A DNA stretch of 34,136 nt, taken from IMG/VR virus record IMGVR_UViG_3300050116_000025, positions 1 to 34,136 of that record; one strand, 5' to 3'. The DNA comes from a virus. Within the stretch, counting starts at the first letter, position 1, and each line of letters begins with the position of its first letter. The notes below the pieces were generated by a model. That model did no database searches. It saw only the letters and a program-made list of their open reading frames with translations, and was not told where the DNA came from. Shown in pieces: positions 24,495 to 30,306 of this stretch. The position numbers were made by a program, and so were the translations under genes.

Positions 24495-24692
24495 TCATCC
24501 CCTTCGGTGTATGTTGTAGAACCGACGCAACGAATCGCGATCGTCTACACGACTCCGACCGGCGTCATCGATCAAGGAGCGGCGACGCGGGCGCGGATTG
24601 GGGCTAAGCGCGATTGCCAACACGAGACACCCCGCCGATCCGAGCCCGCATGTCCACGCTAGCACTGCGCTCCATCCCAGGTGCTCAAGCAT
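24495..24692 (-). CDS. Small single-pass membrane protein
   Basis: 65 residues, ATG 24692 with a very strong AGGAGGAG site. Residues 4-29 are hydrophobic (HLGWSAVLAWTCGLGSAGCL, then VLAIAL), followed by a basic, Arg/Asp-rich tail (RPRRRSLIDDAGRSRVDDRD). Its ATG overlaps the inferred stop of the upstream reading frame (ATGCTTGA). Function unknown; expressed with the early genes, so a superinfection or host-membrane role is possible. Confidence 0.62.
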   Translation of the reverse strand: MLEHLGWSAVLAWTCGLGSAGCLVLAIALSPNPRPRRRSLIDDAGRSRVDDRDSLRRFYNIHRRG

Positions 24693-25027
24693 AATGGCTC
24701 TCCTCCTGCTTGTACCAACCTCGAAACAACGCCGTCACCTGGTCCAAGTCCTCCAGCTCCAACGACCGGAGCAAGAGCTCCCCCCCACCGAGCGTGCTTA
24801 ACCGGTACCAAGACTTTCCCCGGCATCAGCGGGTGCTCCTCGTGAGCCAACCGTCCGAACCGCACCTGGAGTGCTTGCGCCTGCGCCACGGTGTCCACCG
24901 AGAACACCGGCAGCGCTATGCCGTTGAACACGTGCTCCCTGGTCGAGGTGTCGCGGTAAGTAATGGTGCCGTCCTTGCAGACGTGAATCATGAATCGCCG
25001 CGAGAGGTGATTTGGTGTAGTGTTCAT
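24685..25027 (-). CDS. Early protein apparently split by a +1 frameshift
   Basis: Starts at ATG 25027 in an ATGA overlap with the upstream gene. The zero frame reads well to about residue 75 (FMIHVCKDGTITYRDTSTRE, LPVFSVDTVAQAQALQVRFG, HEEHPLMPGK), then becomes implausible (GGALAPVVGAGGLGPGDGVV) and ends at 24659. In the +1 frame the same stretch reads GKSWYRLSTLGGGELLLRSL then ELEDLDQVTALFRGWYKQEE, ending at TGA 24685-24687, which overlaps the next ATG by 8 nt. The +1 frame has no usable start of its own in front. A single base too many in G4A3 (24814-24822) or G7 (24780-24786) explains this: sequencing error, mutation, or programmed +1 shift. Joined product about 115 residues; function unknown. 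Confidence 0.6.
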
Positions 25028-25461
25028 CCGTACATCCCGGGGAACTCGCATCCCTCGGCCTCGTCGATCGCACCCTGACACTCGTCGCGCAGGGTCTCGA
25101 TCTCCTCGAGGTCCCCGTTCTCCGATTTGTTCTCCAGTCGTTCCTCACAGGCCCCAACCACGGCCTGTAGGGCGCTGACTGCGTTGCTGCATCGAACAGC
25201 GCGCGATACCCCGCGTGACTTAGTTGCCCAGTCGTACTTCACCTGAATCTCGACGAACTTCTCAGGGACGCTTGGCTCACTCAGGTTTTCCAGGCTTGAT
25301 GCGGTCTGCTCGAGCGTCTGGATACGCTGAGTCTGAGCCAGTCCTTCTGAGGCGTTATCGACAATCTCGCGGCATTCGCTCGCGAGCTCCTCTAACATAC
25401 CAAACGCAGTCGAAACTGCGTCAGCGATGCTGCACTCTTGTGCGGCCTGTCTGTAACCCAT
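25024..25461 (-). CDS. Acidic helical early protein of unknown function
   Basis: 145 residues from ATG 25461, seven bases after AAGGAG; an ATG one codon earlier (25464) is too close to it. The longer open frame upstream runs through the DUF932 gene and is a shadow. Mostly helical and acidic: SIADAVSTAFGMLEELASEC, REIVDNASEGLAQTQ, RLENKSENGDLEEIETLRDE, ending CEFPGMYG. Similar small acidic proteins accompany DUF932 genes in other phages. No catalytic motif. It follows DUF932 by 28 nt and overlaps the next gene by 4 nt. Confidence 0.65.
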   Translation of the reverse strand: MGYRQAAQECSIADAVSTAFGMLEELASECREIVDNASEGLAQTQRIQTLEQTASSLENLSEPSVPEKFVEIQVKYDWATKSRGVSRAVRCSNAVSALQAVVGACEERLENKSENGDLEEIETLRDECQGAIDEAEGCEFPGMYG

Positions 25462-25489
25462 CATCCTTCTCCTTAGAGTTGTGTGTGCG

Positions 25490-26305
25490 TCAGGCTGCCA
25501 CTCGCGAGGCGAGCTGCCAGAGGGCCAGGTTGGTATCGAGCTCACGACGGATGTGCGTGATGCCACGCGTCGTCGCTGCTCGCTGCTGACCGGTCGTGTG
25601 CTGAATCTGAACCCCGCCTCGGACGAGATTCTCCTGGACGACGTTATAAGTGGTCCAGAGATCGTTCGTCTTGTCCTGCTCACGACGCGGGACCAACAGC
25701 AACTTCGCATCGAAGTCGACATTGTCGAAAACGATTTCAGCGGCCTTCTGCGCGAAGCGCAGCTGTGCCGCCGGGGTCAGCTTCTTCGCTGCCATCTTCT
25801 CGACGAACTGCGCCGCGGATGCGGCCTGCGTGACCGCCTCGCGAATCTGCTTCAGCATCTCCTCAAGGTTGCCGCGGTGGATCAGCGCAATACCCTTGAA
25901 CGCCATTGTCGAGATGGCCATGCCGTTTAAGCAGGCGAGACGCAGGAGTCCCCCGAACAGGCGGTGGCGCGACTGGCCGTCGTGGCTGTTCTCGAGGTGC
26001 ACCTCCGGGAAGACGTCGCCGACGATCGGCTTGTCCTTAAGGCGGCGCATGCGAACCAAGTGACGCGTGAAGCGAGGATCGCGATGGCCAAAGCGAGTCG
26101 CACGCTGCGCAACATGCGTGATGGCGTAGCCGTCCTTCAGAAGCGGCTCGATCACGTCAGCCGTCGAGAGGAAGGTGTAACGCTCAGACATCTTCGGGTG
26201 GGGGGCCGTTGCGAACAGCGACGGGAATTTCTTAAGCTCGTCCATCGAGAGACCCTTCGGGTCCGTGATCGACGGGAAACGAGCCATGGTTGTGGATCGG
26301 GTCAT
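25490..26305 (-). CDS. DUF932-like protein
   Basis: 271 residues from ATG 26305 with AGGAG seven bases ahead; an inner ATG at 26287 lacks a site. The order fits DUF932: PHPKMSERYTFLSTADVIEP near residue 36, VFPEVHLENSHDGQSRHRLF around 98, GGLLRLACLNGMAISTMAFK, then IRRELDTNLALWQLASRVAA. In this family the N-S-H-D-G-x-S block followed by R-L-x-C-x-N-G is the hallmark. DUF932 proteins are widespread in plasmids and phages and often highly expressed early; the biochemical role is unsettled. A type II hammerhead ribozyme occupies the leader directly upstream (26328-26384). Confidence 0.85.
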   Translation of the reverse strand: MTRSTTMARFPSITDPKGLSMDELKKFPSLFATAPHPKMSERYTFLSTADVIEPLLKDGYAITHVAQRATRFGHRDPRFTRHLVRMRRLKDKPIVGDVFPEVHLENSHDGQSRHRLFGGLLRLACLNGMAISTMAFKGIALIHRGNLEEMLKQIREAVTQAASAAQFVEKMAAKKLTPAAQLRFAQKAAEIVFDNVDFDAKLLLVPRREQDKTNDLWTTYNVVQENLVRGGVQIQHTTGQQRAATTRGITHIRRELDTNLALWQLASRVAA

Positions 26306-26327
26306 TTCAATCTCCTACTTTGTGTGT

Positions 26328-26384
26328 GGTCTCATCAGTGGGGCGAATCACGCCCAGACGCAGCGTCCCTGCCGCGTTTCGACC
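26328..26384 (-). ncRNA. Type II hammerhead ribozyme, copy 1
   Basis: On the - strand, 5' to 3': stem II GGTC (26384-26381), core GAA (26380-26378), stem III ACGCGGC with GCTGCGT (26377-26371 and 26364-26358; one G-U pair) closing loop AGGGAC, cleavage base C (26357) after U of the A-U pair, stem I TGGGCG with CGCCCCA (one bulged C) closing loop TGATT, core CTGATGA (26338-26332), stem II GACC (26331-26328). All invariant hammerhead bases are present and the A15.1-U16.1 pair is in place; predicted cut between 26357 and 26356. With stem II open it is type II. Its first base is shared with the TAG stop of the upstream gene. Confidence 0.93.
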
Positions 26385-26710
26385 TACTCAGCTTGTTTCT
26401 TCAGAAGTGATACCGAGGATCGTCCCAACAGTCGCGCAGCAGCTTCGAGTGAGGCCTTGCGACGAACTTCCATCGCCTGCTTGTAGGGCCGCGTCTTCCC
26501 TGAGTAACTCACCCAGCATTCAGGATCGAGCTTGTAGGCCTGATCCTTCACGCTCTGAGACCACCGCTCAGGTTTCTCCTCGAAGTGATTCCATCGACGT
26601 ACCAGCTCATCGGCCTCTTCTCTACTGAGGGACGACTCGACGTGCCCGAAGAGCGGGGTCACCATCCACTTAGCGCAGCCGCAGGGACACGGGATAGCCT
26701 GGACGATCAT
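26384..26710 (-). CDS. Small early protein with Cys cluster
   Basis: 108 residues from ATG 26710 in an ATGA overlap, with GGGGAG eight bases ahead; a longer in-frame start upstream falls inside the preceding gene. The N-terminus has CPCGCAKW (Cys8, Cys10, Cys12), a possible metal knuckle, followed by a helix (SLSREEADELVRRWNHFEEK), an acidic-aromatic WVSYSGKTRPY and a basic helical end (SLEAAARLLGRSSVSLLKKQ). Function unknown. Its stop codon is immediately followed by hammerhead copy 1. Confidence 0.65.
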   Translation of the reverse strand: MIVQAIPCPCGCAKWMVTPLFGHVESSLSREEADELVRRWNHFEEKPERWSQSVKDQAYKLDPECWVSYSGKTRPYKQAMEVRRKASLEAAARLLGRSSVSLLKKQAE

Positions 26711-27381
26711 GGTGACTGCTCCCCAGATTTGCCCCAAGGCAGACCGAACTTGCCAGCGCAGATTCGTCCATATCCGACGACAGTCGAGCGCTCATCGGTT
26801 AGCTGCAACGAGCAGAAGCAGCAGTGGCCGGTCAAGTGCCCGAACTCAGCAGCAACGCGCGCCGGATCCTGACCAAGCCGCATCAGCAGTTCGACGAGGT
26901 TGGTCTCGCAGACGTGGCCATCCTTGCCAATCGTCAGCTGCCCGTCCGGCGAGATGCGACCGTAGTAGCGGTTGCTCCCGAACGCTTCGCCGTCTGTCAG
27001 GACGAGGAAGCCGGGGGTCTTCGAGCGTTCGCCCGCGATTGTGATCCGCAGATCGTCGCCGAGGGGGAGCTTCAGCCAGAGCTTCGGGAACTTCAGGCCG
27101 TTCTCACGTGCCTTCGTCAGCAGCGCGACGACGCCCGACATACCTGAGAGCTGAACCGGCGTCTGCGCCGACGCAGGGGGACGCGTGAATCGATCGACGA
27201 GCTTGTCTACCCAAGCAGCCTGCTTGATCGACAGGCCACGGTTATCGGCAGCTCTCAGGAGAGAGTTGATGAAGTTCTTGTCAGACTCGGGGATGCGTCC
27301 GTTGGCGTACAGCTGACGCAGGGATGATACCATTTCGGCGGTCTTGCGCGCTCCCTGGAACTCTTCTAATGGCGTGGACAT
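26707..27381 (-). CDS. DUF6011-like zinc-binding early protein
   Basis: 224 residues, ATG 27381 with GAGGAG ahead. An N-terminal helical part (MVSSLRQLYANGRIPESDKN, KQAAWVDKLVDRF), a central beta region (LKLPLGDDLRITIAGERSKT, YYGRISPDGQLTIGKDG), and a C-terminal zinc-binding part: GHCCFCSLQLTDERSTVVGY then GRICAGKFGLPW, with Cys187/188, Cys190 and Cys208. This C-terminus is the DUF6011 pattern, found at the end of many phage early proteins of unknown role, often with a DNA-related domain. The leader contains hammerhead copy 2. Confidence 0.75.
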   Translation of the reverse strand: MSTPLEEFQGARKTAEMVSSLRQLYANGRIPESDKNFINSLLRAADNRGLSIKQAAWVDKLVDRFTRPPASAQTPVQLSGMSGVVALLTKARENGLKFPKLWLKLPLGDDLRITIAGERSKTPGFLVLTDGEAFGSNRYYGRISPDGQLTIGKDGHVCETNLVELLMRLGQDPARVAAEFGHLTGHCCFCSLQLTDERSTVVGYGRICAGKFGLPWGKSGEQSP

Positions 27382-27404
27382 TTTGGATTCTCCTCGGTTA
27401 ATTT

Positions 27405-27461
27405 GGTCTCATCAGCGCCAGCATCACTAGCGGACGTCGCCATCCCTGCGACGTTTCGACC
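27405..27461 (-). ncRNA. Type II hammerhead ribozyme, copy 2
   Basis: On the - strand, 5' to 3': stem II GGTC (27461-27458), GAA (27457-27455), stem III ACGTCGC with GCGACGT (27454-27448 and 27440-27434), seven perfect pairs closing loop AGGGATG, cleavage base C (27433), stem I CGCTAG with CTGGCG (27432-27427 and 27421-27416) closing loop TGATG, CTGATGA (27415-27409), GACC (27408-27405). Compared with copy 1, stems I and III carry several paired changes that keep pairing, while cores and loops stay the same. It begins directly after the TAA stop (27464-27462) of the upstream gene; predicted cut between 27433 and 27432. Confidence 0.94.
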
Positions 27462-27992
27462 TTACTTCAGGGCTCCTCGGATCGCAGCTTCGTTATCGTA
27501 GGGTGCGTGAAGGCCGGCCTTGCGTAGCTTGCGGCGTGCAGCTGTTGGCTCGATCTTCAGCTCGTTGCAGATTGCCCCCAGGATCGTCGAGTGCGACGCA
27601 GACGCGCCGTTCGCCTTCTCCTCGGGGGGCGTCTCAGAATGGACTGGCGTTTCGATGAACTCGATGTCCTCGGTCGGTACGTTCCCGTCGAGGACTCGCT
27701 TGATCAACTCGATCGCGCCTTGCGTCGCCGTACGGCGTATCTGCTCGCGATCGAGCAAGGACATGAAGTACTTCGCGCAGGCCTTCGGTTCGTACGCTTT
27801 GCCTTTGTGGGGGACCACGCGCATCTTGTCGTAGTGTCTGAGCTCGACGCGCAGGATGCGGATCGTCCCTTCGTCATTGATCACGCAGGAGGCGAACTTG
27901 CGCCCCCGTAGGCAGAGCGCAGGTTTGAGCCCAGAGTTGGTCAGGTCAGTTACGGGATCGACTGTCTGGATGTACTTAACGCTTGCTTCCAT
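27462..27992 (-). CDS. Early protein with C-terminal ARRKLR helix-turn-helix-like module
   Basis: 176 residues, ATG 27992 with GGGAG ahead, overlapping the preceding small gene by 17 nt. The N-terminal part (MEASVKYIQTVDPVTDLTNS, KFASCVINDEGTIRILRVEL, YFMSLLDREQ) is unassigned. Residues about 132-176 (STILGAICNELKIEPTAARR, then KLRKAGLHAPYDNEAA) form a three-helix-like module also seen at the end of the 29989-30306 product. The module could bind nucleic acid or a protein partner. Directly followed by hammerhead copy 2. Confidence 0.65.
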   Translation of the reverse strand: MEASVKYIQTVDPVTDLTNSGLKPALCLRGRKFASCVINDEGTIRILRVELRHYDKMRVVPHKGKAYEPKACAKYFMSLLDREQIRRTATQGAIELIKRVLDGNVPTEDIEFIETPVHSETPPEEKANGASASHSTILGAICNELKIEPTAARRKLRKAGLHAPYDNEAAIRGALK

Positions 27993-28113
27993 CGGAGTTC
28001 ACTCCCAGGGTTTGCAGGTGGGCCCGCAGCGAATTGATGAAGTTCACCAGCTCGTTGCGGGTCTGCCGTTCCGCTTGTGCGGTTTGTTCGCCGTGAGCGT
28101 CTTCGTCAATCAT
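27976..28113 (-). CDS. Very small early protein
   Basis: 45 residues, ATG 28113 in an ATGA overlap with the upstream stop. Sequence MIDEDAHGEQTAQAERQTRN continues through a helix (ELVNFINSLRAHLQTLG) to DGSKR. The chained overlaps (4 nt upstream, 17 nt downstream) support translation. Function unknown; too short for most gene callers. Confidence 0.55.
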   Translation of the reverse strand: MIDEDAHGEQTAQAERQTRNELVNFINSLRAHLQTLGVNSDGSKR

Positions 28114-28298
28114 GCTGTTTTGTCCTTCTGTTTCAGAGTGCAACGGTTTTGCGTTCTATGAATTTCAATCCTTCGGGCCACATCCTCAATGGCCATGCGT
28201 TGGCCGTCCAACGTGGCCCACCCGTAAAGCGGATAAACTGGCCCGGTCTTTTGGTAATCAACGCGGTCGGCTTCCGTGGCTTTGATTACGAGGCTCAT
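28110..28298 (-). CDS. Small early protein of unknown function
   Basis: 62 residues, ATG 28298 in an ATGA overlap. Sequence begins MSLVIKATEADRVDYQKTGP, then VYPLYGWATLDGQRMAIED, and ends in a basic region (RRIEIHRTQNRCTLKQKDKT). No recognised motif. Part of the coupled block behind the leader with hammerhead copy 3. Confidence 0.6.
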   Translation of the reverse strand: MSLVIKATEADRVDYQKTGPVYPLYGWATLDGQRMAIEDVARRIEIHRTQNRCTLKQKDKTA

Positions 28299-28657
28299 GA
28301 CACAAACTCCGCGCCGTCAACGCCATGCTGAATGGCGAGCGCCTTGCCTGCGTCGGTGAACTGCAGCCATTGGCAACCTTCGCCGTCGTCAAATGACGTG
28401 ACCAAACCGGCGCGCTTCAACTGCGTCAAGTTGCCACGGTCCTCTTTGCTGCCGCCCACGTTCCCACCGATCAGCGGTGTGCCGCGCCAGTTTCCGGCGT
28501 CGCGTGCGTAAGCGAGGAAAAGTTCGAGTGACCGGGGTGTGATCTGTTTGCTCATCTTCAATTCTCCTAGGCTCATCAGTACTGGCATGTCAGACTGCTG
28601 AGAGAGGGTGTACTTCGTGCCATTAGGCATCGTGAACTCTTTTTTGAACGTGGTCAT
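28295..28657 (-). CDS. Winged-helix-like early protein, possible internal start
   Basis: 120 residues from ATG 28657 with GGAGG at good distance. The C-terminal 86 residues (KQITPRSLELFLAYARDAGN, RGNLTQLKRAGLVTS, CQWLQFTDAGKALAIQHGV) have the look of a winged helix: helices followed by an L-x-F-T-x-x-G wing. A second start, ATG 28555, has its own AGGAG site and would make only this domain. The first 34 residues are therefore either an N-terminal extension or a separate regulatory peptide. It is the first gene after the ribozyme-containing leader, so autoregulation is conceivable. Confidence 0.65.
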   Translation of the reverse strand: MTTFKKEFTMPNGTKYTLSQQSDMPVLMSLGELKMSKQITPRSLELFLAYARDAGNWRGTPLIGGNVGGSKEDRGNLTQLKRAGLVTSFDDGEGCQWLQFTDAGKALAIQHGVDGAEFVS

Positions 28658-28688
28658 TTCGGATTCCTCCAGTTTTGGGATTGGGCTT

Positions 28689-28777
28689 GACTCGTCAGTA
28701 CGGCGGGAGCCACCCGCGCGTATACGATCGACGACAGCCTGAAGCTGTTACGCGCAACGCGCATCGATCGTTTCGTC
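28689..28777 (-). ncRNA. Type II hammerhead ribozyme, copy 3 (long stem III)
   Basis: On the - strand: GAC (28777-28775), GAA (28774-28772), stem III ACGATCGA with TCGATCGT (28771-28764 and 28731-28724), eight perfect pairs. The 32-nt interior carries two small hairpins (GCGC-GTT-GCGC and ACAGC-TTCAG-GCTGT). The cleavage base is A (28723), the NUA type. Stem I TACG/CGTA plus GCGGG/CCCGC with one bulged C (28722-28713 and 28707-28699) closes loop TGGCT. Then CTGACGA (28698-28692) and GTC (28691-28689). The core is complete with N7 = C. Stem II has only 3 clear pairs, the weakest point. It lies 31 nt before the start codon at 28657. Confidence 0.85.
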
Positions 28778-29058
28778 TTTACCGGGATTGGATGCCGCTG
28801 CTATTTTTGTTTTGGAGACGGCCAGCCCGGGACCTGAATCGTGGTCAGTCGAGGTAGTTGAAGGTTCGTTTTCTGATCGTGACCCGAGCTCGTTTCCCCG
28901 GGAGAGTGTTCGTCAGAAAGTCCTGGGCCTACCCTGCCTTGTCTTCCTTGACGTGTACATAGTAAGCTCTTCCCATTGACATGTAAATAGGTAAATAGGG
29001 AATTAAATCAACGTGTTGCGCGAGGCGAATTGCGTATTTGCCGGCAAAAACGAGGATT
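28778..29058 (-). promoter_or_regulatory. Non-coding leader with candidate promoter
   Basis: No convincing gene on either strand. An AT-rich patch at 28976-29011 stands out from the GC-rich surroundings. On the - strand it holds TTGATT (29011-29006) and TATTTA (28989-28984) separated by 16 bases, a fair sigma-70-type promoter that would give a leader of about 310 nt containing hammerhead copy 3. The repeat GTAAATAG-GTAAATAG (28983-28998, + strand) overlaps the -10 box and could be an operator. Confidence 0.45.
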
Positions 29059-29580
29059 TTATTCGACGTGCTTCCAGTTCTTGCGTCGGATGATTCCACG
29101 GACGGCCGCGTAGGTCATTCCGTAGTCCCGACTCAATTGAGTGATTGTCCGTTGATTCGTGGCGTGGAGTCCCCTGATCTGGGCCACGTCTACCTCGGTG
29201 AGTTTCGATGATTTTACCTGGGAGCCCACGGGGCGTCGATTCCTTCGGTTACACTCAGCGGCATTCTGAGTCGCAGTTCCTAAGTGAAGATGTCCCGGTC
29301 GAACGCAATTCCGAATATCACACCCGTGGAGGACGAGGAGTCCCCGTGGAATAGGGCCATGAGTCAGCTCATACGAGAGTCTATGGACCAAAGTTGGTAT
29401 CTGGTGGCCAGAGGGCTTCAATAGACCAGTACCGATCACTCCTGATCCTGCGATTCCTCTTCGCTTATTCCTTGCTCCTTTCCAAAGCCAGCAGGTTGAG
29501 GTCTTTTCAACTCGAGTCCAAAGTTTCTTCTCGAGAAGCTCACGTTGTATCGAGGTCAATCGGTTGATGGAAAAGGTCAT
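29059..29580 (-). CDS. HNH endonuclease with C-terminal HTH-like domain
   Basis: 173 residues, ATG 29580 in an ATGA overlap. WLWKGARNKRRG near residue 31, then VHRLSYELTHGPIPRGLLVL with His66, HGCDIRNCVRPGHLHLG with His85, Asn91 and His97, followed by NAAECNRR: the HNH_3 pattern of phage homing-type nucleases. The C-terminal part (SKLTEVDVAQIRGLHATNQR, ITQLSRDYGMTYAAVRGIIR) is a helix-turn-helix that would give DNA specificity. The region is less GC-rich than its neighbours, as often for mobile nuclease genes. It could be a free-standing homing endonuclease or a packaging-linked HNH; early position favours the first. Confidence 0.83.
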   Translation of the reverse strand: MTFSINRLTSIQRELLEKKLWTRVEKTSTCWLWKGARNKRRGIAGSGVIGTGLLKPSGHQIPTLVHRLSYELTHGPIPRGLLVLHGCDIRNCVRPGHLHLGTATQNAAECNRRNRRPVGSQVKSSKLTEVDVAQIRGLHATNQRTITQLSRDYGMTYAAVRGIIRRKNWKHVE

Positions 29581-29999
29581 CGATAAACCGCCTGGCGGAG
29601 GGCCTTCCTGACCTGACTCGGATCGCGTCGTTGCGCTGTAGGAATCTCAGACCTTAGGAAGTCGAGAAGTGTCCAGTCGTTGATTACAGCGGCGTATCGA
29701 CCCGGGACGAGGTAAACGTAGTCGCCGATGCCGACGACGATCAACACCAGACCACCGACCTTTGTGCGCCGGCGAATCCAAAGTTTCTGCGCAGGGCGCA
29801 GTCCATGCTTGTCGGTCAGAACGATCGTGGATGGGCGCGTTGGCTTCCGACGGAACTTCAATTCCATCCATCCCTCACGCCCCTGAGCATGGAAATTGAC
29901 GTCTGGAGTCCCAGGGTCGCAGGGGTTCTCGACCCGGACGAAGTCGCCCGGGCCGAGCTTCCCCTTCAATCTCGACCAGAATCGAGCCTCAGTCGTCAC
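29577..29999 (-). CDS. PD-(D/E)XK resolvase-like nuclease
   Basis: 140 residues from GTG 29999, overlapping the previous gene by 11 nt. The active-site motif is visible: CDPGTPDVNF with Asp33, and GWMELKFRRKP with Glu46 and Lys48, fitting VRR-NUC or Holliday-junction-resolvase-like folds. A preceding FWSRLKGKLG supplies the N-terminal helix. A second half (LVLIVVGIGDYVYLVPGRYA) forms beta strands typical of small phage nucleases of this group. Probable role: resolving branched phage DNA during replication or recombination. Neighbours (helicase, ATPase, Fe-S nuclease) support a recombination function. Confidence 0.75.
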   Translation of the reverse strand: MTTEARFWSRLKGKLGPGDFVRVENPCDPGTPDVNFHAQGREGWMELKFRRKPTRPSTIVLTDKHGLRPAQKLWIRRRTKVGGLVLIVVGIGDYVYLVPGRYAAVINDWTLLDFLRSEIPTAQRRDPSQVRKALRQAVYR

Positions 30000-30306
30000 T
30001 GGCTGCCAGCGCAGTCTCGGCCTTCCTCAACGCGGGGGTACCTTTCCCCCAGGACCAACGACCCTCAGGCTTCAGACCAGCTGCACGGAGCTTGCGTCGC
30101 GCGATGCGAGGCTCCATCTTATGGTCCTTGCAGAGCTGCTTCAGGGTGACCTGATTTGGATCTGCGCCGTTGCTCTTCGCTGCCGTCGTCTTCGCCTTCA
30201 CCTTACGGACGGGTTTCTTTTTTGTTGCCACTGGATCTTTCTCCTCTGTTTTCAAATCAGACATGTCTTTCTTCAAATCGTCAGGGTTGGTCTCTTCGGC
30301 TTCCAT
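29989..30306 (-). CDS. Small Lys-rich protein with ARRKLR module
   Basis: 105 residues from ATG 30306, six bases after AGGAG; ATG 30309 one codon earlier overlaps the helicase stop. The N-terminal half is charged and probably disordered (KKKPVRKVKAKTTAAK). The C-terminal half (TLKQLCKDHKMEPRIARRKL, then RAAGLKPEGRWSWGKG) matches the module at the end of the 27462-27992 product: L-x-x-[IL]-C-x-[ED]-x-K-[IM]-[ED]-P-x-x-ARRKLR-x-AGL. Likely DNA or protein binding. Coupled to the helicase and the nuclease. Confidence 0.65.
   Translation of the reverse strand: MEAEETNPDDLKKDMSDLKTEEKDPVATKKKPVRKVKAKTTAAKSNGADPNQVTLKQLCKDHKMEPRIARRKLRAAGLKPEGRWSWGKGTPALRKAETALAASDD

Noticed and set aside
28840-28935. 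Possible fourth hammerhead on the - strand: CTGACGA, GAAAC and GGTC occur in order
   Set aside because: The bases flanking CTGACGA and GAAAC cannot form stem II, stem III has no loop, and stem I arms are not complementary; the motif matches alone are not enough.
28976-29004. TTGACA as -35 box of a + strand promoter
   Set aside because: No acceptable -10 box at 16-18 bases and no + strand gene downstream.
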